Assembly (NCBI RefSeq): GCF_900176635.1
Contig: NZ_FXLN01000003.1
Span: forward strand, 620,001-684,000
Source: Clostridium merdae
Lineage (GTDB): Bacteria; Bacillota; Clostridia; Oscillospirales; Acutalibacteraceae
DNA length: 64,000 nt
Reading direction: 5' to 3'
Positions 17,070-25,612 of the stretch are shown piece after piece; the stretch's first letter is position 1; each line of letters opens with the position of its first letter. Position numbers and translations under genes: made by a program. The notes under the pieces are model-generated. The model made no database searches. It worked only from the letters and a program-made list of their open reading frames with translations, and had not been told where the DNA came from.

Positions 17070-17384
17070 ATGGCAGTAATCCATCTAAATAAAAACAATT
17101 ACAAAAAGGAAGTATTAGAATCGGAGCAGCCGGTTCTTATCGATTTTTGGGCACCTTGGTGTGGCCCCTGCCGTATGCTAGGCCCAACTGTTGATGAGCT
17201 TAGCAAGGACCTTACCGGCAAAGTAAAAATCGCAAAGGTGAATATAGATGAAGAGCAAGAGCTCGCACAGGCATTCCGAGTTATGAGTATTCCCATGCTG
17301 GCAGTTATGAGGGGCGGCAAAATGGTTTCATCCAGTGTTGGCCTGCAAAGCAAAGCAAAAATTATGAAGATGCTTGAAAAATAA
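17070..17384 (+). CDS. trxA: Thioredoxin
   Basis: A 104-aa thioredoxin fold with the redox motif WCGPC (Cys31, Cys34) after IDFWAP and the conserved cis-Pro in SIPMLAVM. It reduces protein disulfides in the cytoplasm. It has an ideal AAGGAGG site. It lies 45 bp upstream of a CoA-disulfide reductase/rhodanese fusion, which suggests a role in thiol or persulfide turnover rather than only ribonucleotide reduction; no thioredoxin reductase is adjacent. A separate housekeeping trxA could exist elsewhere, so the symbol is a family label. Confidence 0.93.
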   Translation: MAVIHLNKNNYKKEVLESEQPVLIDFWAPWCGPCRMLGPTVDELSKDLTGKVKIAKVNIDEEQELAQAFRVMSIPMLAVMRGGKMVSSSVGLQSKAKIMKMLEK

Positions 17385-17429
17385 TGCTTATATAAGCAGT
17401 TCCATTGAAAACAAGGGGAGGAACATTTT

Positions 17430-19124
17430 ATGAAGGTTGTTATTATTGGCGGAGTGGCCGGTGGTGCGTCCGCCGCGGCCCGCCTGCGCCGGTTGGATGA
17501 ATCCGCCGAAATCATCATGCTAGAACGCGGGCCATATATTTCGTACGCAAACTGCGGTCTGCCTTATTATGTAGGCGGAGAGATTAATCAAAAAGAGGCA
17601 CTCACCTTACAAACGCCACAAAGCTTTCATCAAAGGTTTGGCATTGATGTGCGAACCGAGCACGAAGCCGTTGAAATTAACCCAGAGAAAAAAACAGTGC
17701 TCATTCGTGAGCTTGCAACCGGCAAGGACTACGAAGAGAGCTACGATAAATTGATTCTATCCCCCGGTGGTGAACCGGCACGTCCACCAATCCCGGGAAT
17801 TGACAGCCAAAATGTTTTTACACTGAGAACCGTACCGGATTCCATTCGAATTCGCGAATTTATACAGCAAAAACGGCCCCGCAAAGCCGTGATTATGGGC
17901 GGTGGTTTTATTGGCCTTGAAATGGCAGAAAACCTAATGCGCGCTGGAGTTGCCGTAACCGTTGTTGAGGCGATGGAGCATGTGATGGCCGCACTCGATT
18001 ACGATATGGCAAGTGAGGTTCAGCAATACCTGCGCCACCAAGGGGTAGAGCTGGTGCTTTCCCAGCGAGTTACCGCCATCACCCCACAAGAAAACGGGTT
18101 GCTGATTGCACTTGAAAATGAAACCACTTTGGATGCCGACCTCCTCCTCCTTTCTGCCGGCATCCGGCCGGAGAGCACGCTGGCGGCAAACGCCGGGCTT
18201 TCCGTTAACAAACGAGGAGCCATAAAAACTGACAGCCACATGCGTACCTCCAACAAAGATATTTACGCGGTAGGCGATGCCGTTGAGATTACCAACCTGG
18301 TTACCGAGCTTCCCGGTTATGTGCCGCTTGCAGGGCCTGCCAATAAGCAGGGGCGCATTGCGGCAGACCACATCAACGGCCTACCCGCCAAATACCGGGG
18401 CACACAAGGTTCCTCCGTAATGAAGCTGTTTGACATGACCGTCGCCTCCACCGGCCTGAACGAAGCCGCCGCTAAGGCCGCCGGGCTGGAATACGATAAA
18501 ATTCATATCTTCTCCCCCTCTCACGCCACCTATTACCCGGGTGCAGCAAACCTAACGCTCAAGGTGCTGTTCGAGCTGCCAACCGGTCGTATTCTCGGCG
18601 GGCAGGTGATTGGGTTTGATGGAGTTGATAAACGCTGCGACGTATTGGCCACCGCAATACGCGCAGAGATGACCGCCTACGACCTCGCCGAACTGGAGTT
18701 ATGTTACGCACCCCCGTATTCCTCCGCAAAAGACCCGGTCAACATGGCCGGCTTCGCCATTGAAAACATCCTCACAAAGAAAGTTCGCCAGTTCCATTGG
18801 AACGATATTCCCCGTATTGTTGATGACCCAAATGCCATCTTGCTGGACGTAAGAACCGATATGGAATGGAGCAACGGCTCGATTCCCGGTGCAATTCACA
18901 TTCCGCTCGATTCCCTGCGGGATCATTTAAAAGAGCTGGAGCAAGAAAAAGAAATTTATGTTCATTGCCAAAGCGGACTTCGCAGCTACTTAGCATGCCG
19001 AATCCTCACCCAAAATGGTTTTTCCTGCTCTAATTTGTCTGGCGGTTACCGGCTGTACAGCCTCATTCGCGGCAACCAGTCTTACGACCAAACCCCCGCC
19101 CACCCCTGCGGGCTGCATATTTAA
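17430..19124 (+). CDS. CoA-disulfide reductase-like flavoenzyme fused to rhodanese
   Basis: A 564-aa two-domain enzyme. Residues 1 to about 445 are an FAD/NAD(P)H pyridine-nucleotide-disulfide oxidoreductase with GGVAGGASAAARLRR at the N-terminus. The single redox Cys42 is in SYANCGLPYY, the mark of CoADR/NADH-oxidase/Npsr enzymes. Residues about 455-550 form a rhodanese domain with active Cys513 in VHCQSGLRSY. Such fusions reduce CoA disulfide, CoA persulfide or polysulfide, with the rhodanese handling sulfane sulfur. Downstream of trxA and upstream of a Crp/Fnr regulator, it is probably the core of a sulfur or redox-stress unit. ATG with GGGGAGG upstream. Confidence 0.9.
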   Translation: MKVVIIGGVAGGASAAARLRRLDESAEIIMLERGPYISYANCGLPYYVGGEINQKEALTLQTPQSFHQRFGIDVRTEHEAVEINPEKKTVLIRELATGKDYEESYDKLILSPGGEPARPPIPGIDSQNVFTLRTVPDSIRIREFIQQKRPRKAVIMGGGFIGLEMAENLMRAGVAVTVVEAMEHVMAALDYDMASEVQQYLRHQGVELVLSQRVTAITPQENGLLIALENETTLDADLLLLSAGIRPESTLAANAGLSVNKRGAIKTDSHMRTSNKDIYAVGDAVEITNLVTELPGYVPLAGPANKQGRIAADHINGLPAKYRGTQGSSVMKLFDMTVASTGLNEAAAKAAGLEYDKIHIFSPSHATYYPGAANLTLKVLFELPTGRILGGQVIGFDGVDKRCDVLATAIRAEMTAYDLAELELCYAPPYSSAKDPVNMAGFAIENILTKKVRQFHWNDIPRIVDDPNAILLDVRTDMEWSNGSIPGAIHIPLDSLRDHLKELEQEKEIYVHCQSGLRSYLACRILTQNGFSCSNLSGGYRLYSLIRGNQSYDQTPAHPCGLHI

Positions 19125-19152
19125 GTTTGTTACACAAATATTTTCATCTCCC

Positions 19153-19193
19153 TTGAATATAATGAATACAAACCTTATACTGTTATTACAGTA
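19153..19193 (+). promoter_or_regulatory. Promoter of the Crp/Fnr regulator with overlapping palindrome
   Basis: TTGAAT (19153-19158), 17 bp, TATACT (19176-19181). The inverted repeat TACTGT-TATT-ACAGTA (19178-19193) covers the -10 and start site, a position suited to autorepression. It does not match the FNR consensus TTGAT-N4-ATCAA. Confidence 0.6.
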
Positions 19194-19299
19194 TTTGATG
19201 AAAGATGGATTTTCTCTCAACCGCCACAAGAGGGGAAATCCTCCCTTTTTTCCATAGATTTACGACGTTCGGATTGTATTCATAAGGGGGGGTGTATTT

Positions 19300-19974
19300 A
19301 TGGAGCAAACCGCTCCAATTACATTGGAAGAAATTTTTCCCCAGTGGGAGAAGCTTACACCGCACCAGCAGGAGCTTGTACGCTCACAATCGCAACCCAA
19401 GCGGTTTACACGCGGGCAAATTGTGCACCAAGGCCACAACGACTGCTCCGGCCTGCTGCTGGTGCGCGACGGTCAGCTGCGCGTATTTATTGTGTCCTCC
19501 GGCGGGAAAGAAGTTACCCTATACCGCTTGTTCTCATGGGATATTTGCCTGTTTACCGCATCTTGCATTATGAAGAATATCAGCTTTGAACTGCACGTAC
19601 AGGCAGAGCGAGATTCGGATGTATTCATCGTTCCGCCAAAGCTGTATGAAAGCTTGATGAAAGAGTCGCTTGCGGTTGCCGATTACACCAATCAATTGAT
19701 GGCTTCCCGCTTTTCCGATGTGATGTGGATGATGGAACAGATTTTATTTACCAGCTTCGACAGTCGGCTTTCGGCATTTTTGCTGGAGCAAAGTGAAATT
19801 GAAGGCTCGAACGACCTCACCCTCACTCATGAGGAAATTGCCCGTCACCTTGGCAGTGCACGCGAGGTGGTAAGCCGTATGCTCAAATACTTTGCCGATG
19901 ATGGTCTGGTTCAGCTCTCCCGCGGTAAAATTACACTGGTTGAGCCCAAACGGCTACGCGGCTTGGTACAATAA
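19300..19974 (+). CDS. Crp/Fnr family transcriptional regulator
   Basis: A 224-aa DNA-binding protein. Residues about 30-145 are a cyclic-nucleotide-binding-type beta barrel (FTRGQIVHQGHNDCSGLLLVRDGQLRVF). The C-terminal winged HTH has LTHEEIARHLGSAREVVSRML near 175-195. The N-terminal part lacks the four-Cys cluster of oxygen-sensing FNR, although Cys residues at about 47 and near 87-92 could sense thiol state. Placement after thioredoxin and the CoADR-rhodanese suggests control of that unit. It has its own promoter. The effector is unknown. Confidence 0.9.
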   Translation: MEQTAPITLEEIFPQWEKLTPHQQELVRSQSQPKRFTRGQIVHQGHNDCSGLLLVRDGQLRVFIVSSGGKEVTLYRLFSWDICLFTASCIMKNISFELHVQAERDSDVFIVPPKLYESLMKESLAVADYTNQLMASRFSDVMWMMEQILFTSFDSRLSAFLLEQSEIEGSNDLTLTHEEIARHLGSAREVVSRMLKYFADDGLVQLSRGKITLVEPKRLRGLVQ

Positions 19975-20021
19975 AACAACCTAACATTTACTTACCGACT
20001 ATTTAATGATAGAAAAAAGTA

Positions 20022-20056
20022 AAAGCTCCGCCTCTTTTATTTGAGAAGCGGAGCTT
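20022..20056. terminator. Bidirectional terminator between convergent genes
   Basis: AAGCTCCGC and GCGGAGCTT enclose CTC/GAG and are followed by TTATTTTATT on the plus strand, with an A-rich left flank for the minus strand. It serves the regulator (plus) and the DUF2500 gene (minus). Confidence 0.75.
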
Positions 20057-20082
20057 ATTTTATTAATTAGCTTATTTTGATA

Positions 20083-20484
20083 TTAGCCTCTGCTTCGTTC
20101 AAAGCCTAAGTAACGAGTGCCCTGAAATGTAAGCTTACCGCGGTCACCCTCTGCAAGCAGGCCGTATTCGGTGCTTTTTACATAGAATTCCATACGGTCG
20201 CCGCTTTCCACCTCAAAAGTAATATAATAGGAGGTTGAGGTGTTGTCATGAGCCATGTTGGGATCCGTACCATTGGCATAATGCTGTACGCTAGCGCGCT
20301 TTGCCACAATATGTGCTTCCACGGTAAGAACCGGAGAAGCATTGTTCTTCTGCCATTGTTTTGCACCTTGTACAATCCGAACCAAAATTAGGATGAAAAC
20401 AACAACAAACATCGCCGTTACAATGTAAGGAATTACATTGAACATAACACCCTCAATGCCGCCAAACCCCATTACCGATTCCAA
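20083..20484 (-). CDS. DUF2500-like membrane-anchored protein
   Basis: A 133-aa protein with one N-terminal membrane segment (about residues 15-35 in the TTG-start form) and a soluble beta-rich domain. The domain has NASPVLTVEAHIVAKRASV, TSTSYYITFEVESGDRMEFYV and LAEGDRGKLTFQGTRYLGFER, the pattern of DUF2500. AAAGGAG lies 8 bp before TTG at 20484; an ATG at 20472 is the alternative. Function is unknown in the family. Confidence 0.75.
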   Translation of the reverse strand: MESVMGFGGIEGVMFNVIPYIVTAMFVVVFILILVRIVQGAKQWQKNNASPVLTVEAHIVAKRASVQHYANGTDPNMAHDNTSTSYYITFEVESGDRMEFYVKSTEYGLLAEGDRGKLTFQGTRYLGFERSRG

Positions 20485-20517
20485 TTTGCATTCTCCTTTC
20501 GGCACCGTACTTTATTT

Positions 20518-21105
20518 CTACTTTACAGAGAAAGGATCCTCTTCTCTATTTTGGTTCCAAAGGTACTCCGCGCTGGCAGCAGATTCTTCCGCCACGTCCA
20601 GGCCAAACTGGTCGCAAAGAAACCCCAACGCCATATCCATTCCGGCAGAAATACCGGAAGAGGTATAGTATTTTCCGTCAATGACCCATCTGGCGGAATA
20701 CTGCCAGTCAACCTTTGGATTTACCGACACTGCCCAATCCATCGCCCGCTTATTGGAGGTTGCCTTGCGGTCATCCAGCAGGCCGGTTTTCGCCAAAAGA
20801 CCCGAACCAGTACATACCGTAAGGCAATATTCCGATTTTTCAGCTGCTATGCGAAGCCGCTCCAAAAAACAGCGATCCTCTACAAGAGGACGAGTTCCCT
20901 TGCCGCCCGGGATAAGCAAAACCGCCGTTTCGCTAACTGAATCGAGCGAGCAAGTTTCTACCGGCACTCCCTGACGACTGTGAATTGTTCCACCCTTTGA
21001 TGATACGAAATTAAAATGACATTCACTGTGTCGACCCAACATTTCTACCGGCCCAAACGCATCCAGTGTTTCAAAGTCTGAAAATAACAGTACATTAATT
21101 TCCAT
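20518..21105 (-). CDS. DJ-1/PfpI family protein
   Basis: A 195-aa class-I glutamine-amidotransferase-like fold. The nucleophile elbow is LTVCTGSGLLA with Cys98, and the acid is probably in the first strand region (LFSDFETLDAFGP, residues 7-19). IPGGKGTR (65-72) forms the loop by the active site. The family includes isonitrile-hydratase-like and ThiJ-like proteins and chaperone/glyoxalase-type enzymes; this subgroup (AxxDxxGP start) is not functionally fixed. ATG start on the minus strand, 12 bp upstream of the DUF2500 reading region, so the two may be co-transcribed. Confidence 0.85.
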   Translation of the reverse strand: MEINVLLFSDFETLDAFGPVEMLGRHSECHFNFVSSKGGTIHSRQGVPVETCSLDSVSETAVLLIPGGKGTRPLVEDRCFLERLRIAAEKSEYCLTVCTGSGLLAKTGLLDDRKATSNKRAMDWAVSVNPKVDWQYSARWVIDGKYYTSSGISAGMDMALGFLCDQFGLDVAEESAASAEYLWNQNREEDPFSVK

Positions 21106-21146
21106 TTAATTCACCTTTCTCATCGATTACGGCCTGTCATCTATTC

Positions 21147-21599
21147 TTATGCTCTTACCCATTGCATGCAGTATTCGATTTCGTTATTTTCCTCATCCTG
21201 CTGTTTTTGAGTTACCTCAAAGCCCTCTCGCTGATAAAATGCAAACGCTTTTTTGTTTTTTTCATATACACAAAGCGAAAGCTGCGAGTAACGCTTCTTC
21301 CACTGCTCAAGTAAAGCCTTGCCAATTCCCCGCGAACGCGCGGCGGAATCTACAAAAATACCGGCAATATGCCCTTGATCCAACCCTGAAAAGCCTAAAA
21401 TCTTTCCCTGTGCTTCGCAAACAAGCACCTCAGCTTGTGGCAGCAATTGCCCTACCATTGAAAGGTTCCCCTTCCAATACTCTTCGGGTATAAAATCGTG
21501 TGCCTGCAAGTTCGCAGAAAGCCAAATCTCCAGCACGGCGGGCAAATCCTGCTCTTGCATCGCACGTATCGTAACGGTTTCCATTTCAAAATAAGTCAT
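21147..21599 (-). CDS. GNAT family N-acetyltransferase
   Basis: A 150-aa acetyltransferase. The acetyl-CoA motif is GIFVDSAARSRGIGKALLEQW around residues 82-102 (Q/RxxGxG/A form SRGIGKA), followed by the LSLCVYEKNKKAFAFYQREGF motif B. The substrate is unknown; the EKNKKAFAFYQREGF end is typical of small-molecule or peptide acetyltransferases. Its start codon overlaps the stop of the upstream membrane gene (ATGA), so translation is probably coupled. Confidence 0.88.
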   Translation of the reverse strand: MTYFEMETVTIRAMQEQDLPAVLEIWLSANLQAHDFIPEEYWKGNLSMVGQLLPQAEVLVCEAQGKILGFSGLDQGHIAGIFVDSAARSRGIGKALLEQWKKRYSQLSLCVYEKNKKAFAFYQREGFEVTQKQQDEENNEIEYCMQWVRA

Positions 21600-21928
21600 T
21601 TCTCTTTTATCTTTCTTAATTTAATAATCTGAGTACCAAACACGCCGCCAATTAGGCAGGTTATGGCGAATACAAAGGTATATATCCAAGCCCCCTCATA
21701 ATACAGAAACGCGGAGGGCAGAAAAATCAAACCCGACAGCAGTGCAAAAAGAAAGCTGCCAAACGGCCGGAACACACTGTAAATGAGTGAGCATAAAAAG
21801 CTCACTATAATCATAATTCCAATCTTCGGGAGCACAGCCATCCCAAGCTGGAGCAACGCAAACGGAAAAGCATAATACAATACCGCCATTACTAATAAGA
21901 AAGGAAGCATACCTGTAAATCGTTTCAT
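21596..21928 (-). CDS. Small integral membrane protein, unknown function
   Basis: A 110-aa protein that is almost entirely hydrophobic. There are four predicted membrane segments (about residues 5-30, 33-52, 56-75, 82-100) and a basic C-terminus (LRKIKEK). I do not recognise a family. ATG at 21928 with AGGTGGG upstream is preferred to an in-frame GTG at 21937. Stop/start overlap with the GNAT gene suggests a two-gene unit. Confidence 0.65.
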   Translation of the reverse strand: MKRFTGMLPFLLVMAVLYYAFPFALLQLGMAVLPKIGIMIIVSFLCSLIYSVFRPFGSFLFALLSGLIFLPSAFLYYEGAWIYTFVFAITCLIGGVFGTQIIKLRKIKEK

Positions 21929-22172
21929 TTTACCCACCTGTACTTTAAAATTTCACTTCGCCGCAATGGAGGAAAACCTCTTGCCACTGCTTTTAAGAAT
22001 ACCATAAAAAGAATGGAAAGGCAAAATACGAATTGCAAATAGATGGCGTCTTTTTCCATTGTTTTTATTATTTTGTTATATTAATAAAGCGTTTTACTGC
22101 GCTTGATTCTCCTTGGATTATTGTTAATTAAAATGAGATAAAAAATTTGTCCAAAATAAATCTCAAAAAAGA

Positions 22173-22202
22173 TTGACAAACAATTAACAAATTCGATATA
22201 AT
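22173..22202 (+). promoter_or_regulatory. adhE promoter overlapped by a Rex-like operator
   Basis: TTGACA (22173-22178), 18-bp spacer, TATAAT (22197-22202). The 18-mer TTGACAAACAATTAACAA (22173-22190) matches the Rex consensus TTGTTAA-N4-TTAACAA at all but two positions. It covers the -35, so NADH/NAD-dependent repression is the natural reading. A second partial half-site (TTGTTAATT) lies near 22121-22130. Confidence 0.72.
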
Positions 22203-22297
22203 AGCAATAGAGATGTAAGTTAAAAAAATAACAAACTTATTCCATGCTCTTATTTGCTTAGAAACACCACTGTATAACTTGAATCGGAGGAATCAAT

Positions 22298-24940
22298 ATG
22301 GCCACAAAAAAAGTGAACGAGATTGCCGTACAGGAACCCGTCGTTGTTGTATACCAGAATACAGCGGCAGAAGCACTTGCCTCTAAAATGAATTCTCTGC
22401 GCAGCGCCCAGAAGCTTTTTTCTACCTATTCTCAGGAACAGGTTGACCAGATTTTCCTCGCCGCTGCCATGGCAGCGAACCACCAGCGTATTCCCCTTGC
22501 CAAGCTGGCAGTTGCTGAAACCGGCATGGGAATTGTGGAAGATAAGGTCATTAAAAATCATTATGCTTCCGAATACATTTATAATGCTTATAAAGATACA
22601 AAAACCTGCGGTGTGCTGAGCGAAGATTCTTCGTTCGGTGTGCAGACCATTGCCGAACCAATTGGCGTGATCACCGCGGTTATTCCCACCACCAACCCAA
22701 CCTCAACTGCTATATTTAAGATGCTTTTGTGCCTGAAAACCCGCAACGCCATTCTTATTTGCCCGCACCCCCGTGCAAAAGAAAGCACCATTGCGGCTGC
22801 AAAGGTCGTTTTGGAAGCGGCGGTTGCCGCAGGCGCACCAAAGGGGATTATTGCATGGGTTGACTCCCCCTCCTTGGAACTAACCAATCAGGCAATGAAA
22901 GAAGCTGACCTTACCCTCGCCACCGGTGGCCCCGGTATGGTGCAGGCAGCTTACTCCTCCGGTAAACCCGCCATTGGCGTTGGCGCGGGGAACACACCGG
23001 CGATTATTGATGATTCTGCCGATTTGGTTCTTGCCGTAAATTCCATTGTACACTCCAAAACGTTTGACAATGGCATGATTTGCGCTTCGGAACAGTCGGT
23101 TATCGTGCTAGACAGCATTTACGACCAAGTGAAAGCCGAGTTTGCCGCACGCGGCTGCTACCTGCTCAACCCGGAAGAAACCGATAAGGTACGCCGCACG
23201 ATTCTTATTAATGGTGCGTTGAACTCAAAAATTGTTGGTCAGTCCGCCTATACCATTGCAAAGCTTTCTGGTTTTGAAGTACCAGAGAAAGCAAAAATAT
23301 TAATTGGAGAAGTGGAAAGCGTAGAGCCGCAAGAAGCGTTTGCACACGAAAAACTAAGTCCTGTGCTTGCCATGTACCGTGCCAAAAGCTTTGACGACGC
23401 CATTCAAAGGGCGGAGCGCCTTGTGGCAGACGGCGGGTATGGTCACACCTCTTCCCTGTATATTAACACAACCACACAGCCGGAACGGTTTGAGCAGTTT
23501 ACCAAGGCAATGAAAACCGGCCGCATACTCATTAATACCCCTGCGGCGCAGGGTGGAATTGGAGATTTATATAACTTTAAGCTTTCTCCCTCGCTCACCC
23601 TTGGCTGTGGCTCTTGGGGCGGCAACGCTGTTTCTGAGAACGTAGGCGTAAAGCATCTGTTAAACTATAAAACGGTTGCCGAGAGGAAAGAAAATATGCT
23701 TTGGTTCCGTGCTCCAGAAAAGGTATATTTTAAGAGGGGCTGCCTGCCGGTCGCTTTGAACGAACTCAAAAATGTTCTTCATAAAAAAAGAGTGTTTTTG
23801 GTGACCGATGAATTCTTGTTCCGCAACGGCTATACCAAAGGCATCACAGACCGCCTCGACGAGCTTGGTATCGTACACACCACCTTCTTCCACGTGCAGC
23901 CGGACCCCACCCTAAACTGCGCAAAAGAGGGTGCCGCCGCAATGGACGCCTTTCAGCCGGATTGCATTATTGCGCTCGGCGGTGGCTCCGCTATGGATGC
24001 GGCAAAGATTATGTGGACGATGTATGAGCACCCTGAGGTAGATTTTATGGATTTGGCCATGCGCTTTATGGATATTCGTAAGCGCGTGTATACGTTCCCA
24101 AAAATGGGCGAAAAAGCCTATTTTATTGCAATTCCTACCTCCGCAGGTACCGGCTCTGAGGTCACTCCCTTTGCTGTTATTACCGATGAAGCCACAGGAA
24201 TTAAATACCCGCTTGCCGATTATGAACTGATGCCCAACATGGCGATTGTAGACGCAGACCTGATGATGAACATGCCAAAGGGGCTTACCTCTGCCTCCGG
24301 TATTGATGCCATGACCCACGCACTGGAGGCCTACGCCGCCATGCTGGCAACCGATTATACGGATGGCCTTGCGCTCAAAGCGCTGAAAAACATCTTCACT
24401 TACCTGCCAAGGGCCTATGAAAACGGGGCAAACGACCCCATTGCCCGCGAAAAAATGGCGGATGCCTCCACCATGGCGGGTATGGCGTTTGCGAACGCGT
24501 TCCTTGGTGTTTGCCACTCGATGGCACATAAGCTGGGTGCATTCCACCACATTCCTCACGGCGTTGCCAATGCACTCATGATTCAGTATGTAATGCGCTA
24601 CAACGCTGATCCTTGCCCGGCGAAAATGGGAACATTCCCGCAGTACCAGTACCCGCACACTTTGGAGCGGTACTGCGAATGCGCCGATTTCCTTGGTATT
24701 CCCGGTAACAATGAAGAAGAGAAGTTTAATGGGCTACTCAATGCAATTGAAGACCTGAAAGCAAAAGTAGGGATACCCAAATCCATTCAGGCGTATGGAG
24801 TTAAGGAAGAAGATTTCTTAAAAACGCTGGATGAAATGACCGAGCATGCGTTTGATGACCAGTGCACTGGAGCAAACCCCCGCTACCCGCTGATGAGCGA
24901 AATAAAGCAGATGTTTTTGGATGCTTATTATGGAAGATAA
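22298..24940 (+). CDS. adhE: Bifunctional acetaldehyde-CoA/alcohol dehydrogenase
   Basis: An 880-aa fermentation enzyme that reduces acetyl-CoA to acetaldehyde and then ethanol, regenerating two NAD+. Residues about 15-440 are a CoA-acylating aldehyde dehydrogenase with catalytic Cys262 in NGMICASEQS. About 455-875 is an iron-dependent alcohol dehydrogenase with GGGSAMDAAKIMW and the metal-binding run HALEAYAAM ... CHSMAHKLGAFHHIPHG. AdhE normally assembles into spirosomes. ATG with a GGAGG site. It is monocistronic, behind a strong promoter with a Rex-like site and ahead of an intrinsic terminator. Full length, no lesions. Confidence 0.98.
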   Translation: MATKKVNEIAVQEPVVVVYQNTAAEALASKMNSLRSAQKLFSTYSQEQVDQIFLAAAMAANHQRIPLAKLAVAETGMGIVEDKVIKNHYASEYIYNAYKDTKTCGVLSEDSSFGVQTIAEPIGVITAVIPTTNPTSTAIFKMLLCLKTRNAILICPHPRAKESTIAAAKVVLEAAVAAGAPKGIIAWVDSPSLELTNQAMKEADLTLATGGPGMVQAAYSSGKPAIGVGAGNTPAIIDDSADLVLAVNSIVHSKTFDNGMICASEQSVIVLDSIYDQVKAEFAARGCYLLNPEETDKVRRTILINGALNSKIVGQSAYTIAKLSGFEVPEKAKILIGEVESVEPQEAFAHEKLSPVLAMYRAKSFDDAIQRAERLVADGGYGHTSSLYINTTTQPERFEQFTKAMKTGRILINTPAAQGGIGDLYNFKLSPSLTLGCGSWGGNAVSENVGVKHLLNYKTVAERKENMLWFRAPEKVYFKRGCLPVALNELKNVLHKKRVFLVTDEFLFRNGYTKGITDRLDELGIVHTTFFHVQPDPTLNCAKEGAAAMDAFQPDCIIALGGGSAMDAAKIMWTMYEHPEVDFMDLAMRFMDIRKRVYTFPKMGEKAYFIAIPTSAGTGSEVTPFAVITDEATGIKYPLADYELMPNMAIVDADLMMNMPKGLTSASGIDAMTHALEAYAAMLATDYTDGLALKALKNIFTYLPRAYENGANDPIAREKMADASTMAGMAFANAFLGVCHSMAHKLGAFHHIPHGVANALMIQYVMRYNADPCPAKMGTFPQYQYPHTLERYCECADFLGIPGNNEEEKFNGLLNAIEDLKAKVGIPKSIQAYGVKEEDFLKTLDEMTEHAFDDQCTGANPRYPLMSEIKQMFLDAYYGR

Positions 24941-24957
24941 AAAAGTAAGCAAAAAGG

Positions 24958-24979
24958 AGCTGGGCAAATGCCCAGCTCT
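24958..24979. terminator. Terminator after adhE
   Basis: GAGCTGGGC-AAAT-GCCCAGCTC followed by TTTTTATTTT on the plus strand. The A-rich left flank lets it serve the convergent gene as well. Confidence 0.88.
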
Positions 24980-24986
24980 TTTTATT

Positions 24987-25319
24987 TTACAGCTTATATT
25001 TGTGGAATGCCGTTTCCGTATCAAAATGAACCTCTTTAAAAAAGAGAACTAACCAAACAACAAATGCTAGGATTGTAAAAGTGACGGAGAAAATACTTGT
25101 TAGCACTCCGCCAACCGCAAAGAGGAAGAACCAAACAAACAACATATTACGCATATCTTCACTCATTTTCAATTGGTCATACTGTTTGCGCTCATCCTTT
25201 GGCAAAGAATTAAAGCCACTGATTAGAACAGCGCCCTTTTCCTTTAACACTGCAAAAATAATTGCCAGCAGAAGAAAAAGTGCCGCCATAATTGTACAAA
25301 CGATTGTACCAATACTCAT
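24987..25319 (-). CDS. DUF3784-like small membrane protein
   Basis: A 110-aa protein with an N-terminal membrane segment (about 5-25). A short cytoplasmic loop follows (LKEKGAVLISGFNSLPKDERKQYD), then two close membrane helices and a short tail. The loop sequence GFNxLPKxERxxYD is characteristic of DUF3784. ATG at 25319 has GGAGG at 8 bp and is favoured over the upstream ATG. It converges with adhE. Function unknown. Confidence 0.78.
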   Translation of the reverse strand: MSIGTIVCTIMAALFLLLAIIFAVLKEKGAVLISGFNSLPKDERKQYDQLKMSEDMRNMLFVWFFLFAVGGVLTSIFSVTFTILAFVVWLVLFFKEVHFDTETAFHKYKL

Positions 25320-25563
25320 CGCTTTCGCCTCCATTGTTCTTCAGTCTTATCATGATACCCCTTATTCTTCACTTCTGTCAAGGAATTATAAGCGTTACCA
25401 CTAGTTCCGAACAGGGAATATTCTTGTTTATTTGTTTTGCTTAAAAGCTTATTGAGTATATACACAATTAGTATATTTTATTTCATTTATACCATTGGTT
25501 TATCAATTGTTTTATTTGCTCTTTTGTTCAACTTGGAAGCTTCCTAGTTAAATTAAGCTCGTA

Positions 25564-25606
25564 AAAAAGCCCACTGACTCTGCAAATGAGAGTCAGTGGG
25601 CTTTTT
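25564..25606 (-). terminator. Terminator of the GltD-like gene
   Basis: An 18-bp perfect stem (GCCCACTGACTCT/AGAGTCAGTGGGC core) has T/A runs on both sides and lies 7 bp past the stop at 25613. Confidence 0.88.
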
Positions 25607-25612
25607 GTAAAA

